Shown here in pieces: positions 11,876 to 23,101 of a stretch of DNA of 64,000 nucleotides. The notes beneath the pieces are model-generated. The model was not told the DNA's origin and searched no databases. It was given only the letters and a program-made list of their open reading frames with translations. The stretch spans positions 143,504,501 to 143,568,500 of the forward strand of contig NC_134104.1 of assembly GCF_040939455.1 (NCBI RefSeq), read 5' to 3'. The translations under genes and the position numbers were made by a program. The stretch's first letter is position 1; the number at the start of each line of letters is the position of its first letter. The stretch is from Microcebus murinus (lineage: Eukaryota > Chordata > Mammalia > Primates > Cheirogaleidae).

Positions 11876-12654
11876 GTCATTTCCCTGGCCACCATCCTCA
11901 TGCAGAGTGAAACCTAAATGGGGAATTCATCTACAACAGTTAATACCACCTAAAATTACCCATTAAGCATCAGAAAACAGCCAGAATGATATTTCTAACC
12001 CTACAAATATAAACAGACAAATGGTCATTAACAGGGAAATAGAAGAAATTTTATTCTGAAAATAAATGCAGTGCATCTCTTTGATTAAATCACATTTCTA
12101 TCCTTGGGGTTAATCTGCCTCATAATTATTGTATTATTTTTCACAGAGCTCTTGTTTCCAAATAGAATTAAGTTATCCATTTGTTATGAACACAGCCAGA
12201 GTTTGCATTGACACAAGTATGTTTTCTTCATTTTTTAAATTAAAAATATCTTTATTAAATCATCTTTAAATACCATAAAGCATTTCCTTAAATTGATCAA
12301 CAGTTCTTTGGTATCTACAGAACTATTTTCATTGATTCTTTGTGTTCTATCAAGGCTTTCAAAAATAGAGAATTTATTTTTAGATTGTAGAACTAAAATG
12401 AATTTATTGTGGAAAATTTAGGAAATAACATTTTTAAAAGGTATAAAGAATAAAATAGTGAGCACAGATAATTCAACCATGAAACTATTATCAACATAAA
12501 CACTTTGGTGTATTTCATACAAAACTTTTCCTTTTAATTCATATTTTGATATCATATTCCATTTAGTTTGCCAACTTTTTTAACATAGTCATTAAAGGTT
12601 CATCAAAACACAATTTTTAATAGTTTTATTAGAGTGTAACATATTACATTCATT

Positions 12655-12796
12655 TATAGATGTATAATCTGTGGCTGCTTTCATGCCACAACTAAGCAGC
12701 TGAGTTGAGTCATTGCAACAGAGACCATATGGCCTGCAAAGCCTAAGATATTTGCAATTTGCTCCTAACAAAAAAAGTTTGCCAGTCCCTAGTCTA
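12655..12796. mobile_element. hAT-Charlie-type MER element fragment
   Basis: Contains 'gtggctgctttcatgccaca', 'agttgagtcattgcaacaga', 'gaccatatggcctgcaaagc' and 'aaaaaagtttgccagtccct', a set I recognise from a common MER-type hAT non-autonomous element. Subfamily name not assigned from memory. Confidence 0.7.
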
Positions 12797-12839
12797 GATG
12801 TACGAGTACATATTTAAGGGTCCCCTTATTGTTAGATAT

Positions 12840-13350
12840 CCATAGTTTTTATTTTTTAACTATTATTGATAACTGCAGTGGACATTTTTAGACCTAAGTG
12901 CTTTTCCCTAATTCTGATCATTTCCTTAGGATACATTTTAGAATTTACAGGAAAAAAGATAAAAGACTTTTACAGTTCTTGATACCTACTGCCAAATTGC
13001 CTCCAAAAATGTTACACCAATTTATACACACATCAGCTGTTTGTGAAAATATTCAGGTCACCACATCCTTCCCAGAATTGAACGTTACTATCTTTTTATA
13101 TCTGTCATTTGGATAGAAAAATAATATTTCATATTAGTCTGTATTTCCTGGATTGTTAGAGGTTGAAATTTTATCTAATATGTATCAGGCATTTGCATTT
13201 TTTAATAATCTGCTTATGTGCTTTTCCCATTGTCTCACACTATTAAAAAAGTTTTCTTTTAAGAATATTTACACCATATGTGGCCCATATTTTCCCCAGT
13301 TTATCACTGACCTTTTGATCTTAAAGCTTCTTCCTCCGGGAGCTTAACAG
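12840..13350 (-). mobile_element. Ancient L1 3' region fragment, minus strand
   Basis: The pattern 'aactgcagtggacatttttag', 'gatacctactgccaaattgc' and 'ttacaccaatttatacacac' is the antisense form of an old L1 end of ORF2. Degenerate, no usable frame. Confidence 0.5.
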
Positions 13351-13745
13351 TTCTTTAATTGGATCCCCTCTAGTTTACCATAATTCTCTGATAGTTTTAA
13401 TCTCTTTATTATTTTCCACTTTTTTATCTGTCTCCACTACCTCCTAAGAGAACATTGCAAATAGTCTCCATTTCACTTTGATTTTCTGAAATTTCAATTC
13501 AGTCTTTCATTGCTTCTAACATAGATTATAATTTAGTATTTATTTCTTTGTAGTGTTTTCTTCTCAGCTGGCTCCTTTCTTCTACAGCATATTTTCTTTG
13601 TATCTCATTACATCATCTCTTCACCTCAAGAGATTCTCTCCTTATAACATTGAGGCCAAGTCTTCCTTCAGTCTACTATATCTGGGCATATTTCCTGCAA
13701 TATTTTTTCAACGTTTTATAGTAACAGTCTTGATCTGTTCATCTT

Positions 13746-14236
13746 GTGGTAGGCAGAATGACAGCTCCCCAAAGATGCCCAAGTCATAATCCCTGAATTT
13801 TTAATGTATGTTACCTTATATGGCAAAAGGAACTTTGTAGGTCTGATTAAGTTAAAGATCTAATGATGGGGAGATTATCCTGGATTATCTGGGTGGACCC
13901 AGTGTAATCATAGGGGTCCTCTTAAGAGGGAGACAGGAGGGTCAGAGTCAGAGAAGGAGATGTGATGATGGAAGCAGAAGTCAGAGAGAGAGAGAAATAC
14001 TTGTGGATGCTCTGATGCTGAAGGAAAGAGCCATGGGCCAAGGAATGCAGGTGGGCTCCAGCAGCTATAAAAGACAAACAAACAGATTCTCTCTCACAGC
14101 CTCCAGAAGGAAAGTGGCCCTGCCAACATCTGTTCTTAGGCCTTCTGACCTTCAGAACCGTAAGATAATAAATTTGTGTTGTTTTAAGCTACAAAATGTG
14201 GACTATTTGTTATAGCAGCAATAGGAAACTAATCCA
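13746..14236 (+). mobile_element. Solitary LTR of ERVL/MaLR type (copy 1)
   Basis: Starts 'tgtggtaggcagaatgacag', continues 'gggagattatcctggattat' and 'gtcagagtcagagaaggaga', and closes with a poly(A)-signal region 'taagataataaatttgtgtt' and 'aggaaactaatccag'. The layout TG...CAG with a late AATAAA is typical of a solo LTR. Subfamily not assigned. Confidence 0.75.
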
Positions 14237-14815
14237 GATTTCATGCAAAAGGGACTTTGCAGATGTGATGAAGGTTATGGACCCTGAGATGGAGGGGTAG
14301 CGTAGACTGCCTAGGTGGGCCAAATATAATTACTTGAGTCTTTAAGAGCAGAGAAGTATATCTGACTGGAGCCAGGGAGATGCAGCAGAAAAGGACAGAA
14401 GAGAAATGAGGCAGAAAAGCAAGTCAGCAAAGATAAAGTATGAGAAGGACTGCACTACCATTACTGGATTTGAAGATGGAGAAAGGAGGCCACAAGCCAG
14501 GGAATGAAGGTGGCCTCTGGAGGCTGAGAATGACCCCTGGCTGACAGCCAGCAAGGAAATGGGGATCTCAGTCCTCCAGCCACAAGGAACTGAACACAGT
14601 AACAACCTAAATGAGCCTGGAATTGAACTCTCCCCTTGGCAAGTAGAAAGGAAAGAGAGTCCTGTTGACTCCTTGATTTTGGCCTTGTGAACCAAGAGCA
14701 GAAAAAGCCAGCCGAGTCCACCAGACCTACAGAACTGTGATATAACAAACTGTGTTGTTAGAAGCCACTAAGTTTATAGTGATTTGTTACAACAGCAATA
14801 GCAGACCAATACATG
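14237..14815 (+). mobile_element. Second related LTR directly after the first (copy 2)
   Basis: Begins within the shared motif 'aaaagggactttgcagatgt', without the expected first ~70 nt. It then follows the same plan ('gatttgaagatggagaaagg', 'ggccacaagccagggaatga', 'ttgattttggccttgtgaac') to 'aagccactaagtttatagtg' and 'agcagaccaatacatg'. Clearly diverged from copy 1, so not a simple recent tandem duplication. Confidence 0.65.
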
Positions 14816-15903
14816 TCTCAAATTATAAAACTCAAATTGATTCATTTTCAAAGGGTATAGTTTATTCATGTCAGAAGGGGTCTGATACAGGATAGTTCTT
14901 GGGTTGGTAATTGAGTGGCTTGATCCCATGGTCAAAGAACCAAATTCTTCTACACTTCAGCTCTGCCACCTTTGAAATATCAGCCACCTCCCCTAGTGGT
15001 CACAGATGGCTGCAACCACTCCAGGAATCCCTTCCAGACAAAGAAGGAGATTTTCCTCCTAATGCATCACTTTTAAGAGGAAAACAAATTTTCCCAGAAG
15101 TCCCCTAGCAGATATTTCATCCTGTTTTATTGGCTGGAACTAAGTTCCATGCAAACCACTAAGAGAATCACTAACAAGGAGGATACAAACAGAGTTGGAT
15201 CAATTAGGTCTTCCTGAGTCACATAGGATAGGAATGGGCAACAGAACAAAAGACAGGACTCTGCTGTATGGGCAAAGCGCAAAAAAACGAGTTAGTGTCA
15301 ATCAACAGTGTTTGCCTCAAGCATTTTAGCTATCCTAGAGCAAGTAGTGATTGACACAGAGCTAAGGTTTCCCAGCTAAGAAGATGAGTGGATTAATCAG
15401 AGTTCAGCTCAGTATCCACCAAATTAAAATCCAAAGCCAGAGTAGAGACATGGATGAGTGGTCTTACAGTTATAATAATAATAAAGTCTAAAAGACCAAA
15501 GATTGAACACTGAGTGTTAAAGCTTAACTCCAAAACAGAGATTTCCAACCCATTAAAGAGTTTAGGCTCTGGGAATGAGATTGGGAAGAAAGGGAATAAG
15601 TCTTTTAAGCCAGAAGACCATAAACTGTCTGTGTCCCATATTCAGAAAACAAAGTCTCTGAGTAATGCTGAGCAGCTGGCCCTCGCTAAAGCCCTGGGCT
15701 TGCTGGAGATGGTGTGCTGGTGTACCTGAGTGCATCTGCTCCATTGTCCACACCCACCTCGGTATTGAGATGCCCAGCTCGCCACTACTGCATGTTCAAT
15801 GTCCCGAGGCACGTCCACACTGTGACAGCAAGCTGGCTGGCCAGGTCAGGATTTGTCAGTACAGGAAGAAAATCTTTCCAGCCTTCAGGAAGTCTTCTGG
15901 TTA

Positions 15904-15996
15904 GAGAAAGAGAGAGAAGATGGAGAGAGGGAACAGATGACAAGAGAAGAAAAGAGGAGAGATGAAGACGGGAGAGGAGAGGAGGGGAGATGAGGG
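15904..15996 (+). repeat. Purine-rich (GA)n low-complexity tract
   Basis: About 90 nt almost entirely A and G ('gagaaagagagagaagatgg', 'gagaggagaggaggggagat'). Likely decayed GA microsatellite; a potential triplex-forming tract. Confidence 0.8.
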
Positions 15997-16019
15997 AAAA
16001 CCCTGTTTTAAATCAATCT

Positions 16020-16560
16020 GACCATCTCATTCCTCCACTTAAAACCTTTTGACACCCTTCTGGTTGATGCCAACCATCACGTTTGTCCTTTTCCCATGCT
16101 TCAGGGCCGAATGTTGTTCCATCGTCCACCTATATTTTATGTGACTCAGGCAATCCAAACTGAATTGATTGAGTTGGTCCCATGGTCCCATTCTCCTCGG
16201 CGGTGATGATTTTAGCGGTTGCCTTTTGGCCCAATTCAAGGCAATGAGATAGGTCAGAAGGTCGGTTAGGGGTCTTAGCACGACTGGCATTTCCTGCAAC
16301 TTAGCACGACTGGCATTCTAGGCCCAAACAGTGTTTCTGGCTTCATCTCACATCCCTTATCCACTCCTTCTCTCCATTCTGTCTACACTGAACTTTTTCT
16401 GTTACTCCAAAGTGTCACAGTCTCTTGATACTGGAGTTTGTTCTTATTCTACTCTCATTTTCCTCCTTCCCACAACACCTTTCTCTCTTTGCTTAAATAT
16501 CACTTCTTCAGGAAGATCTTTCTTGTCCCCAGGCTAGATCAAGTTGCCATATATATCTTC
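16020..16560 (+). repeat. L2 LINE fragment
   Basis: Sense L2 3' UTR-like order: 'ccacttaaaaccttttgaca', 'cttaaatatcacttcttcag' and 'gaagatctttcttgtcccca'. Includes a perfect tandem duplication described separately at 16274-16317. Confidence 0.6.
16274..16317 (+). repeat. Tandem duplication, 18 bp repeated at 26-bp spacing
   Basis: 'cttagcacgactggcatt' occurs at 16274-16291 and again, without mismatch, at 16300-16317. The intervening 8 nt are unrelated. Perfect identity suggests a recent local slippage or duplication event in otherwise old sequence. Confidence 0.9.
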
Positions 16561-16599
16561 ATTAGCACCCTTTTCTTCATGCATTAATTCATTCCAAAA

Positions 16600-16856
16600 A
16601 TATTATGTGTTATGCTGTCAGATTATTAAGTGTTGTCCACAGGGTCATCAGTCATCAAAACAGGCATGACCCTTGTGCTCACCACATTTGTGATTACTCA
16701 GTGAATGTCTGTCTTCCCAGTGGTGCCCAGAAAGCTCTGTGAGGGCAGAGATCTGTCATGTGTCCTAGTCCCCCGGCCTCTAGAATGGTATCTAGCACAT
16801 AGCAGGTACCCAATAAAAAGTTGTTGAATGAATGAATGAATGAATAAATGTGGAAA
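16600..16856 (+). repeat. L2 LINE 3' terminus with (GAAT)n tail
   Basis: 'ctctgtgagggcagagatct', 'ctagcacatagcaggtaccc', 'caataaaaagttgttgaatg' and a GAAT repeat tail at about 16829-16850 match the L2 terminus well. Confidence 0.85.
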
Positions 16857-18339
16857 GCAGAGAATTGGGGATCCTTAGACAACAGAAATATCTTTACCTG
16901 GGTTAATGAGTAAAACCTTTCTGCTAGAGTGACCACCTGTCCACTTGTTTCAGTCTCAGACTTAGGGGCTTCCTAGGACTGGGACTTTCAGTGCTAAAAT
17001 TGGGAAAGTCCTAAGCAAACCAAGACTGGTTGGTCACCCTATTTATGGCTCTCTAATCCAAAGGAGTTCCTCTGGGTGTCCTCACCTCCCACTCTTTTCT
17101 ACTCATAATTAATCTTCTGGGAAGACTTTTCTATTCTGCCTCTAAACATTTCCTTAAATAGTAGATTCTCAAGGTTGGGAGGCTATTGTATTTTTACCAC
17201 CAGAATTTTGAACTCTACACCCTCAATTTCTGGGTAGGGTGAAGGCTGCTAAAGGCTGTGTTCAGCCATTTGTACTCATCCTTTTTGACTTTCCTTAGCC
17301 TCCTCATTTACTCACCCATTGCTTCCTACCAAGACTGCCCAAGCAGTGCAGAGTGGAGGCAGAACTTCTCATCCTTATAAATGTCTCTCCAAATTAAATC
17401 ACTCTAGAGAAGCCAACTAGAGGGTGCAAAATAAGTCAATACATCAAACTATGCTTGTGCTTCTTGACTTCCCATCTCTGAGACACTTCCAAACAACTCC
17501 TCTATCAAGCAATGTTTCTCTTCCACATTGAACCCCTGAAATTGAAAAGGGAAAAGCAAAGGTCTGTCTTACATATGGGCACACGTTCGGATTTTCAATA
17601 GTTTTTTTTTTCTCCAGAGACTAAAATTTTATTGTCATGGAAATGATGGAACATCCTGAAAATGACCCCAAAGGCCAGTGGGGATCCAAACTGCTGTCTG
17701 TTTTTTGTTTGTTCCAAGGCATGGGGGTAATGGCATAAGGCTCTTGGCTCTGGCCAGAATTTCAGTGTTCTGATTCCTTGCCCAGTTCTCTCTGTTCAAC
17801 ATCACCATGATAACAACATCTGTGTGTGTACATATCAGTGAATTATTTTCAAATGTGATTTTTTTATTTAAATATTAAACTGAACATGTTTTCAATAAGC
17901 ACCTAGAACAAGCCTACACAAGGGACCAGGTGTTCAGCTTTTTGTTGATGCTGACTGGTTGGACTTATATTAAGGGTTGTTGAATTTTGGCACATTTCAA
18001 TAAGAAAGAAAAGCCAATCTTTGGCAGATCTTAAAGGTAAATCTTCCTCTGAAGGCATTTTTGTGGGTTCCTTCAAGACATTCTCCTACCCGTCACTGGG
18101 GCCTCTCACCTGTGGTATTCCTGGCATGGGCAATGGCAGGTCTCAGGTGTTGAAAACCAGGTGGTTTACCTTCCTTTTGGGGTCATCTTACCCATCAGTC
18201 TAATGTGACCCCCCAGCTATTTCTCTCTCACAAGCGACCCACATCTGGTCTTCATGAAACAGCCATCACATCTTCAGCTTATATAGACTTGCTTCTCTTC
18301 ACTTCTTCATCTGAGCATCTGTCTAGTCAAGTTTCTCAT

Positions 18340-18905
18340 AAAGTAGATTTCTGAAACATGCGTCAGATACCAGTCCACTATATGCCCCAAGGCCCAGGGG
18401 TCGCAAATCAAGCTTTTTAAGTGTCCTGTTCAAGTCCCGTATTCTATGTGACAGAAGAGCCCACTGTGGTGGTTTCTGTTGGACCCTTGCCCAAGTCCCT
18501 TTCACTAGGTGGGCACACCCATCTCCAAGGTGCTAAGTCAGCTACTAACTATTCACCACTGCCTTTCTCTGGGAGGCCCCCTTGAGAAAGAAGGTGCTGC
18601 CTGGCCTAAGGGGTGAGGCCTCTCGCACTCCAGGTCGGCCAGTGGTCAATGACTAACAAGGGGTTCAAGAAGTGGGACCCCTTGCTTCAAAAGTGAGACA
18701 GCTCTGTGATAAAATGCATGCTGCAGAGCTCCCATGGGGGTCAGCTGATTGATCTCCAGCTGAGACCCCATCCTTGCTTGGCTCCCTGCCCTGCCCTATC
18801 CTGCTTCCCCCACTTCCCCCTTCCTGAGAGCACCCACTCAATGAATCACTTGCACAAAGATCCCTGTCTCAGATTTCGTTTCTAGGGAATCCGGCCTAAG
18901 ACACA
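18340..18905 (+). mobile_element. ERVL-like solitary LTR
   Basis: The 3' part is typical: 'actcaatgaatcacttgcac', 'aaagatccctgtctcagatt', 'aatccggcctaagacacaac'. The upstream part is CT- and G-rich, as in LTR U3 regions. The family is assigned from the terminal motif only; the left boundary is uncertain. Confidence 0.55.
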
Positions 18906-19264
18906 ACCCACCATCCATGGAAGTAGATCAGGCAGGAGAAACTCACAACACACAGACAGCTCTCTTTGCAAACCTCTCCTAGTTTTTTATCTGGCCACAT
19001 TCACCCTGCCATGCCCTTCAGTGGCCTATAAGTGGTGAGTGGCAAGGGGACCCAAATGGATTTTTACAGCCTCAATTTTTACATCTAGCATAGGTGGGCT
19101 TTGGAATATGGGAAATGTCAGCATCTATTTGCTTGGGGCCAGGAATGAAATAATTCCATTTGACTTCCTGATATTATATGAGGCACATATAAAGTTCAAA
19201 GCATATGAGAGGAGTCTGCTGAATGATAGCTATTATTTTTCTACAAAATAATGCATTGAGAACT

Positions 19265-19460
19265 CTGCTTGCTCTATGCTACATACATGTAGCATGCTAT
19301 ATGCTAGGCTCTGTGGTAAACACTATCTCATTCTTACACTGACTCTTCAGGGGGTCACAGTACTATTAATCCCCATTTTATTGATCCTCATTCATAAAGC
19401 TGAATCTCAGAAAACATTCAATGCCTGGGCTTACTTTTAAACCCAGGTTTGTGCCTAAAT
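19265..19460 (-). repeat. MIR SINE
   Basis: 'tgctaggctctgtggtaaac', 'cactatctcattcttacact', 'taatccccattttattgatc' and 'cttttaaacccaggtttgtg' follow the reverse MIR order. It ends about 160 nt before the STAC terminal exon. Confidence 0.65.
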
Positions 19461-19620
19461 TCTTATCAAACCTTTTTCTCACAGCTTCCCACCCTGAAAC
19501 TGCTCTCCCTTTTCCAATTTGTTATTCCAATGACCTCAGTCAGCAAATGATTCAGGCAGCATGTTCTAGCTTCTTTCTTGTTGACACTGAATTCTTGTTT
19601 TGTTTCTCCTTGGCATTCAG

Positions 19621-19719
19621 ATCTGTGTGAGTTCTGAAGAAGAACAAGATGGCTTTATCAGAGTCCTCAGCGGAAAGAAGAGAGGCCTCATCCCTCTTGA
19701 TGTCCTAGAAAACATCTGA
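19621..19719 (+). CDS. STAC: STAC terminal coding exon (second SH3 domain, stop)
   Basis: Follows 'ttggcattcag' in phase 0 and encodes 32 residues (starting ICVSSEEEQDGFIRVLSGKK) before TGA at 19717-19719. It completes the second SH3 domain. The acidic EEEQ run replaces the n-Src region, Gly-Phe takes the place of the conserved Trp, and GLIPLDVLENI is the divergent equivalent of GxFPxNYV. The missing Trp and aromatic ligand residues suggest this domain acts as a structural partner of the first SH3 rather than a standard proline-motif binder (inference). The ending ...DVLENI is the STAC C terminus I recognise. Confidence 0.95.
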   Translation: MCVSSEEEQDGFIRVLSGKKRGLIPLDVLENI

Positions 19720-21080
19720 TCGCCAGCCCCACCTATATTTGCAGTGGGCAAGCTCTGCTGCAGTGCCGATGCCGTCTGCCTCATCTCACACTGTGTCCAC
19801 CCGGAGGAGCTGCTGCACTGACAAGACCCCAGGAAATAGTGGGACAAGACTCAAGGGTCTGAGACTGTGGAGTAACAGCCACAAAACGGAAGGCCCACCG
19901 CACGGTGTCACCAGGCTGCCCAAGGTGGAGACAAGGCTGAGCGGGCCTCAGAGCCAGGTGCCTGCCTGGCAGCAGCCATGGCAGGGCTGTAAACCACAGT
20001 GGTCCCCCAGGGCCCAGCTCCTTCCCTGTCCGAGTGGTGTAAGTTAACCCACTGGACTGTGCAGCAGGTTGTGGGGTAGCCCCAGTGCAAGGTTCAGGTC
20101 CATGTAGCCAAGTATTATTCTGGCTCCAGACCTTTGTCCCCAGTACCAGCCAATCAGCATGATCTCATTTCAGAACCCAAGCAGTCCCTCTGCAGAGCAT
20201 CAGGAAGGCCTGCTTTCTAGCTCCCTACATTCCAGTGCTCCCCGGCACGATGCCCCCACTTTGTGATTGTGCAGTACAGAGTGGCTGGCTTATTCTTTCT
20301 TTCTCTTCAGTCCTCTGAGTAAATCCTGTTGATGTGCATTAGACGTGAGGGCTACGTTGACATGGCACCAGCTGCAAAGACCTGGCCTTCCCAGAGATTG
20401 CTGACAGGCTGTCCTTCCTGCTGCTGTAGTTATTGGCAGAGGTGACAGGGCAGATACGAAGCATAGGTATGGGGAAGGACAGAAGGGATAAGGTGGAGCA
20501 AAGACCCCTCATTTATTGAAGATTATACAGCCCTTTCAGTAATGAAGTCCTTTCTTGAAGGAGATGGAGCTGGGGAAGAGGATGTGGCCAACGGTCTCCA
20601 TTTTCATTTTACATCCTCTGTATTAGGGGAAGCATTTTTCCTCATGCCATCCTATGGGACTTCATTTTGGAGGCTGAACCCAACTTGCGGGGAACCAGGA
20701 ACATGGAGGGTAACCAAGAACAGCATCTTAGAAGAAATGCAGCCAAATTGGAACCCATTCTTCTTTAGGACAGCATATTATATAAACCCTAACAGATGTA
20801 AAATGGAAAAGAATCCTTAATGTTTTATCCCTCTGAAAGCAGAGGAACTTGGGGCCTATTTAGCATCATCTAGGGGAATCTCTTGTTACTCTGCACTTGT
20901 ACTAATGTTTACAAGAATGCAATATACTGTGATGCCTTCCTCCTCAAGCCTCCTCCTAGCATTCAAACTTGCATCCCATTAGTCATTAATATGGTTAAAC
21001 TTCAATTCACAATGACGTTGGAATCAATGTCAGTTTGATATATTTTGTTACCGAGCAATAAAATCATTGGAACAATGGTT
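19720..21080 (+). other. STAC: STAC 3' untranslated region
   Basis: About 1.36 kb from the stop codon to the predicted cleavage point after the AATAAA at 21057. Free of recognisable interspersed repeats, unlike the flanking DNA, which supports it as retained transcript sequence. Short open frames inside (for example 19739-20047 and 20542-20820) have no homology and no coding context. The exact cleavage site is not visible. Confidence 0.75.
21057..21062 (+). promoter_or_regulatory. STAC: STAC polyadenylation signal AATAAA
   Basis: Canonical hexamer in 'cgagcaataaaatcattgg'. Cleavage is expected 10-30 nt later. A second AATAAA at 21412-21417 ('catttaataaagacaacac') could serve a longer transcript, but nothing else supports its use. 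Confidence 0.7.
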
Positions 21081-21609
21081 TTTAAAAGACTTAAGCGGAT
21101 GCATCCAGTGCATGTAAGCATTATTTCCCAAACCAAAGCATCATTAATCTCCATTTATTTATTTTGTTGCTACTCAGTGTGAAGTTGGGAGCTGAGAGGG
21201 GATGGCTGCTGGCTTCACAGAAGTTTGGATGCCTTATTCTCATTCCCAAGCCAGCATCTAGAATTTCCTCCCTCTCTGATGCAACATGCAAAACCAGGTG
21301 TATAAAGTCAAGATGCATTCTTTGAAAGCCAGGGTGGATAATATGATGGCCTTTGTGTGTAATTGGATGCCAACTGCAAACACTCTTTCCGTCTAATTTA
21401 ATATTCCATTTAATAAAGACAACACAGTGGCTGGAAGGAGCATAGAAACATGTGTCCTGATGTCTTCTTTCTGTGGCAATATCCACCGCAGTTTTTTGAT
21501 ATAGTAGTGTCATATCATATGCACATTTAATTAGCTTTAAAAAAATTAGTTTGCCTTTTGAAGTTGAGAAGAAGGAGGATATGGTAGCCAGCCTTCTAAG
21601 CAGTTCTCC

Positions 21610-22490
21610 CAGTGACCCCTGCTTTCTCATATTCTTGCCTTTGTGTATCCCCCTCCCACATTAAATCAGGGTTGGTCTTATGTGACCAATAGAAGATAGT
21701 AGAAGTGATATTACATGGCTCTTAGTCCACTTTCTGTTGCTAGAAGAGAATACCTGAGCCTGGATAATTTATAAGGAAATTTATAATTTGTCCTTAAAAA
21801 ATGATAATTTATAAGGAAATTTATTTGACTTATAATTCTAGGGAGCAGAAAGTCCAAGAAACACGGTGTTGGCATCTGCTCAGCTTCTGGTGGTGGTCAC
21901 ATGCTGTGTCATAACATGGCACAGAAGTGGAAGAGAAAGCAGGTGTGTGGAAAGAGACAATGAGAGAGACCAACACAAGGTGCAGCTTGATTTTTAACAA
22001 CCCATTCTCATAGTAACTAATCTTGTCCCATGAGAGCTAAAACTCATTTACACTCATTTACAAGAAGGCATTATTCTACTCAGGAGAAATCCCTTGCCAT
22101 GACCCAAACACCTCTCATTAGGCCCCACCTCCCAACACCCCACAATAGCAATCAAATTTCAGTTTGACTTTCAGAAGGGACAAAACCAGAGCAGTGACAT
22201 CTGAGGCTAGGTCATAAAAGCCCTTGCAGCTTCTGCCTTGATCTCCTAGAACACTCGCTGTTGGAACCCTGAGATGCCATAAGAATTTTATCTACTCTAA
22301 GACCACTATAAAGGAGAGACCCAGTGGAAAGACCACACATTTCAGCAGCTGAGGTTACAGACATCACAGAGCAGAGATTAATTGTCCCCACTAAGCCCTG
22401 CCAAAATTACAGATTTATGAGCAAGAGAACTACATGTAGATTTTTGAGTTACTAAGTTTTGGAGTGATTTGTTATGTAGAAACAAGGATA
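21610..22490 (+). mobile_element. MLT1 LTR split by another LTR
   Basis: The left part (21630-21715) reads 'gtgtatccccctcccacatt', 'aatcagggttggtcttatgt', 'agtagaagtgatattacatg'. The right part (22196-22490) resumes with 'gacatctgaggctaggtcat', 'gcagagattaattgtcccca' and 'tgagttactaagttttggag'. Both are MLT1 sense and contiguous in the consensus. The intervening 480 nt are a younger antisense LTR. Confidence 0.75.
21716..22195 (-). mobile_element. MaLR-type LTR inserted in MLT1, minus strand
   Basis: Begins 'cttagtccactttctgttgc', includes 'acctgagcctggataattta', 'aggccccacctcccaacacc' and a terminal 'ctttcagaagggacaaaacc', the antisense plan of an MST-like LTR. It contains an internal 22-bp direct repeat, 'gataatttataaggaaattt' plus at, at 21763-21784 and 21803-21824. 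Confidence 0.65.
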
Positions 22491-23027
22491 GCTATGACCT
22501 ACCAAAGTCTCAAAGGTTTCTAAGATGCAGAAAATAGATAGAAGAAGGACTACAATTTTTGAATGGAGATGAGATGAAGATAGACTAGTGAGGAGACAGG
22601 GAAGAAAGGGAAAGTGTTCAAATGAAGGATAAAAAGGGGGTTGAGGGTAACCCTCACCCCCCTTTTTCATAGTGTAAGCAAACAGCCTTGTGTCCCTCCC
22701 CTTATGCCCCTGCTTCAAGCTAAGGGATGATACATATCTAGCTAAACCAGGAAAGCTGTGCCCTATATTTCACTACCAATGCTGTAGGACTTCAATTCTA
22801 TTAATATAATGGCAAATTTGAAAAATGACTGAACCTTCTTCAGAGCTCCAGAAGGTGGAAAGTAGAACTTTCTTTACCTCTATCACCAGTAGACATCTAC
22901 AGCAGCCTTAATGTGGGCTGCAAAGACAACCCATGTATAGATGTCCAGATGGCTACTGGTAGGATTCATTTCAAAGACCACCTCTCCTTTCCCCAACCAT
23001 ATGCCAAATACACATACGCTCTCTCAC

Positions 23028-23101
23028 ATTCTCTCTCTCTCTCTCTTTATCTTTCTCTCTCCCTCTCTCCCCCTCTCTCTCTCCCTCTCTCCTCTCTCTC
23101 A
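23028..23101 (+). repeat. (CT)n microsatellite
   Basis: About 74 nt of imperfect CT/CCCT repeats on the + strand. Overlapping reading frames made of Ser/Leu or Arg/Glu are artefacts of the repeat. Confidence 0.95.

Noticed and set aside
19739..20820. Small frames in the STAC 3' UTR (102 and 92 codons)
   Set aside because: Downstream of the stop in the same exon, no homology, weak start context.
21121..21630. 169-codon minus-strand frame downstream of STAC
   Set aside because: No domain recognised; lies antisense to the STAC 3' flank and runs into the MLT1 LTR. Without homology it is best treated as chance.
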